A stretch of 7,353 nt of DNA from Actinomycetota bacterium (GTDB lineage: Bacteria > Actinomycetota > Thermoleophilia > Solirubrobacterales > Thermoleophilaceae), in NCBI GenBank assembly GCA_005885165.1, contig VAXR01000114.1, positions 1-7,353 of the forward strand. Direction: 5' to 3'. Numbering within the stretch: the first letter of the stretch is position 1; each line of letters begins with the position of its first letter. Positions 5,433 through 7,353 of this stretch are shown here, piece after piece. Below the pieces are notes generated by a model, which saw only the letters and a list, made by a program, of their open reading frames with translations, had not been told where the DNA came from and did not search any database. Position numbers and translations under genes: made by a program.

Positions 5433-5440
5433 TCCGCCGA

Positions 5441-7353
5441 TCACCTGATCTGGAACGACACCCCGTTCGTGCGCATCGACGGCTGCTCGCGGTTGCCCGC
5501 GCTGTCCACAGCCCGCACCAGGGCGATGTAGCTCCCAGGCACGAACTGTCCGTGGCGCTTGAACAGCCACCGCGTGGTGCCCCGCACCCGGAGCCAGCGC
5601 GGATCGCCGCACCCTCGCGCGCGCGTGAAACCGTGGTGCGGCCGCAGGAAGGTGCAGCTCCCGCCGCCGACCTTCTGCGCCACCGCGATGTACACGTGGG
5701 CCACCCGGCCCGCGACCGAGTGGGTGTTCTGGACGATCGAGCCGAGGCAGCCGCGATCCGACGCCGCGCCGCGCAGCACGAGCCGGCCCACGGACCATTC
5801 CAGCTCGTCGTGGATGAAGCGCGAGCGCGGCGCGAGGTGGTCACGGCACGCCGCAGGCGGCAGCCGCGACGCGCCGAGCTGCCCGGTCACGGTCAGCGCG
5901 GGATAGACGTTCACGTAGTAGCGCCTCACCACGTTCCCGGCCCGTGACTTCACCAGCATGCCGCGGGTCATGATGTCCGGCAGCCCGCCGGGCTGGTCGG
6001 CGCCGTCGAAGTCCATGAAGTCGCCGTTGGAGTTGACGCGCCTCAGGCCGAACGATCCGATGCGCGGGAGGGCCACGATCGTGCCGCTGTCGGGGCGGCC
6101 CGGCTGGGCGTTCAAGGTCGTCGAGCCCGGGGCGGCGAGCCAGATCGCAACGGCGTGGCCAAGGAAGTGGCCCGGCGTGCCGTGGTCGGCCGGCGCGCTG
6201 TAGGCGTTGGTCAGCGATCCATCCGCCTTCACGAAGCGCCCCAACCTGATCTGGGAGGTCAGGTCGGGCTCGGCGTCGAGCAGGTTGGTGAGCTTCTGGG
6301 CGACCATGTTCGACATCGTCGGCCCCACCGCCTCGTTCTCCAGGCCGTGGCGGTGGTTGTGCGGGTCGCTCTGGCAGTCGGTGTTGGCGTACGAGCCCTG
6401 CGTGTCCTCCCAGAACGACCAGGCCGGCTTCTCGTAGCCGATCATGTCGTCGCCCAGCCCGACCTGGAACCGGTACTTCGCGTGCGCGTGCCATGTCGGG
6501 ACCGGCGGGTTCGGGCGGCTGGGACAACTCGCGTCCTCGATGCCCCACGGGCTGCCCAGCATCAGCCCGGGGAAGGCCTCTCCCGGGTTGACGATGAACT
6601 GGAGATCGGGGCCGACCTCGAGGACGCCCACCGAGGTCTTGATCTCGTCGCCGGCGCGCCCGCTCGGCCGGCAGTTGGCGTAGGTCTGTCGCGTACCGAA
6701 GATCCCTGCCACCGCCAGCGCCCTGAAGAGGTTGTTCTCGAGCGGTGCGCAGAACTCCGTGCGACGCCCGCCGACGGCGCCGACGCGGACGGGCCTGACA
6801 TGAGTTAGCGCCGCCGCCACGTGGTCGGCCAGCGAGTCGCCGGTGGCCTGCACCTGCGCGTAGCAGCCGTTGTCGCCGCTCCTGCAGAGTGGGCCCGGAA
6901 TGGCCGGCACCGTGATCGCGTCCTCCATCGATCCGAGGTCGGCAGCCAGGAACATCCCCATCCCCCCGACGTCCTGCTCGAGGCGGCGATGGAAATAGCC
7001 GGGCCAGTCGCCGCTGATCGAGTGCGACTCCTGGTAGGTGTCGGACTGCCCGATGTCCTGGTTGTGGTCGGCCAGGTTCATCATCGTGAAGATCGGAGCC
7101 CGGTTCGCTGCGCGGGCCTCGAGCACGCGAACCTTCGGATCGGTGGCGGTCGGCTTGCCGCTGTCGTCGGTCGTCGGGAAGCGGTTTGGGATCTCCTGAC
7201 GCAGCCCCTTCGGGATCCGGAACTCGGTCTCCCCGAGCGAAGCCGGCTGGCGCTTGTCGCAGGCGTCGACGGCGGCGTGGGCGATCTGGTCCTCGAGCCA
7301 GCTCATGTAGTACTCGTCGATGCCGGAGTGGAGCGGGAAGTTCCCCGTCGGGT
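5441..7353 (-). CDS. Neutral/alkaline ceramidase-like secreted protein, 5' end beyond window
   Basis: The frame is open from the right edge (first codons PTGNFPLHSGIDEYYM) to TGA at 5443-5441, giving at least 636 residues. The Met at 7306 is internal, so the N-terminus and any signal peptide lie outside. Numbering from that Met: NLADHNQDIG (77-86) with SISGDWPGYFHRRLE (96-110), FLAADLGSMED (119-129), GEAFPGLMLG (242-251), GLGDDMIGYEKP (283-294) and HGLENEAVGP (320-329) follow the order of neutral ceramidase blocks, with His81 and Glu323 as possible zinc ligands. The usual nucleophile block GDxSPN is not seen; LGSMED stands there, so ceramide hydrolysis is not assured. Eleven Cys support an extracytoplasmic location. 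The last ~105 residues form a separate beta domain ending VPGSYIALVRAVDSAGN, perhaps for surface binding. It could be another esterase-like member of this fold. Confidence 0.7.
   Translation of the reverse strand, partial: PTGNFPLHSGIDEYYMSWLEDQIAHAAVDACDKRQPASLGETEFRIPKGLRQEIPNRFPTTDDSGKPTATDPKVRVLEARAANRAPIFTMMNLADHNQDIGQSDTYQESHSISGDWPGYFHRRLEQDVGGMGMFLAADLGSMEDAITVPAIPGPLCRSGDNGCYAQVQATGDSLADHVAAALTHVRPVRVGAVGGRRTEFCAPLENNLFRALAVAGIFGTRQTYANCRPSGRAGDEIKTSVGVLEVGPDLQFIVNPGEAFPGLMLGSPWGIEDASCPSRPNPPVPTWHAHAKYRFQVGLGDDMIGYEKPAWSFWEDTQGSYANTDCQSDPHNHRHGLENEAVGPTMSNMVAQKLTNLLDAEPDLTSQIRLGRFVKADGSLTNAYSAPADHGTPGHFLGHAVAIWLAAPGSTTLNAQPGRPDSGTIVALPRIGSFGLRRVNSNGDFMDFDGADQPGGLPDIMTRGMLVKSRAGNVVRRYYVNVYPALTVTGQLGASRLPPAACRDHLAPRSRFIHDELEWSVGRLVLRGAASDRGCLGSIVQNTHSVAGRVAHVYIAVAQKVGGGSCTFLRPHHGFTRARGCGDPRWLRVRGTTRWLFKRHGQFVPGSYIALVRAVDSAGNREQPSMRTNGVSFQIR

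Noticed and set aside
6155..6808. Plus-strand 217-codon frame inside the ceramidase-like gene
   Set aside because: Shadow of the minus-strand coding frame, Arg/Val/Asp-rich and without motif.

Overview
The window is GC-rich throughout, with GC-biased third codon positions, closely packed genes and GTG/TTG starts. It looks like a high-GC actinobacterium. The protein families (a six-TM HAMP cyclase, a phosphotransferase with an IDWKN motif, secreted proteins ending in an 'R/SYxLVVR'-type beta strand) would fit the Thermoleophilia (Solirubrobacterales/Gaiellales). That placement is inference from protein style and was not tested by a search.

Layout. (1) Positions 2-88 (+) are the last 28 codons of a protein that probably ends in a beta-sandwich domain. 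(2) Positions 89-237 hold no clear gene but contain a long imperfect inverted repeat (98-184). (3) A four-helix membrane protein of unknown function follows (238-780, +). (4) Convergent to it is a minus-strand pair: a small cupin (1603-1965) and then an aldo/keto reductase (851-1591), probably one transcript. The reductase lacks about 18 residues in frame, including the catalytic His strand. (5) A 175-bp divergent intergenic region (1966-2140) carries promoter-like and palindromic sequence. (6) A plus-strand run follows: a six-TM HAMP class III adenylate cyclase (2141-3715), an aminoglycoside-phosphotransferase-fold kinase (3764-4552), a 70-aa unknown protein (4592-4804) and a family-16-like SAM methyltransferase (4826-5428). 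(7) Convergent with this, 12 bp away, is the 3' part of a large gene (5441 to the right edge, minus strand) for a Cys-rich, probably secreted protein resembling neutral/alkaline ceramidase, with an added C-terminal beta domain.

Two points stand out. First, the cyclase and kinase lie in one reading frame separated by a single TAG (3713-3715). The kinase's glycine-rich loop is encoded between that TAG and the first usable GTG, so either the kinase starts at a non-standard codon, or the TAG is read through, or the TAG is a recent mutation or sequencing error. Second, the aldo/keto reductase is cleanly deleted for its active-site His yet keeps frame, the other tetrad residues and the cofactor motifs.

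The plus-strand run could act as a signalling unit: the membrane cyclase makes cAMP, and the kinase and methyltransferase would be small-molecule or protein modifiers expressed with it. The shared function is inferred only from spacing and strand. No RNA genes, CRISPR arrays, insertion sequences or phage genes were seen.
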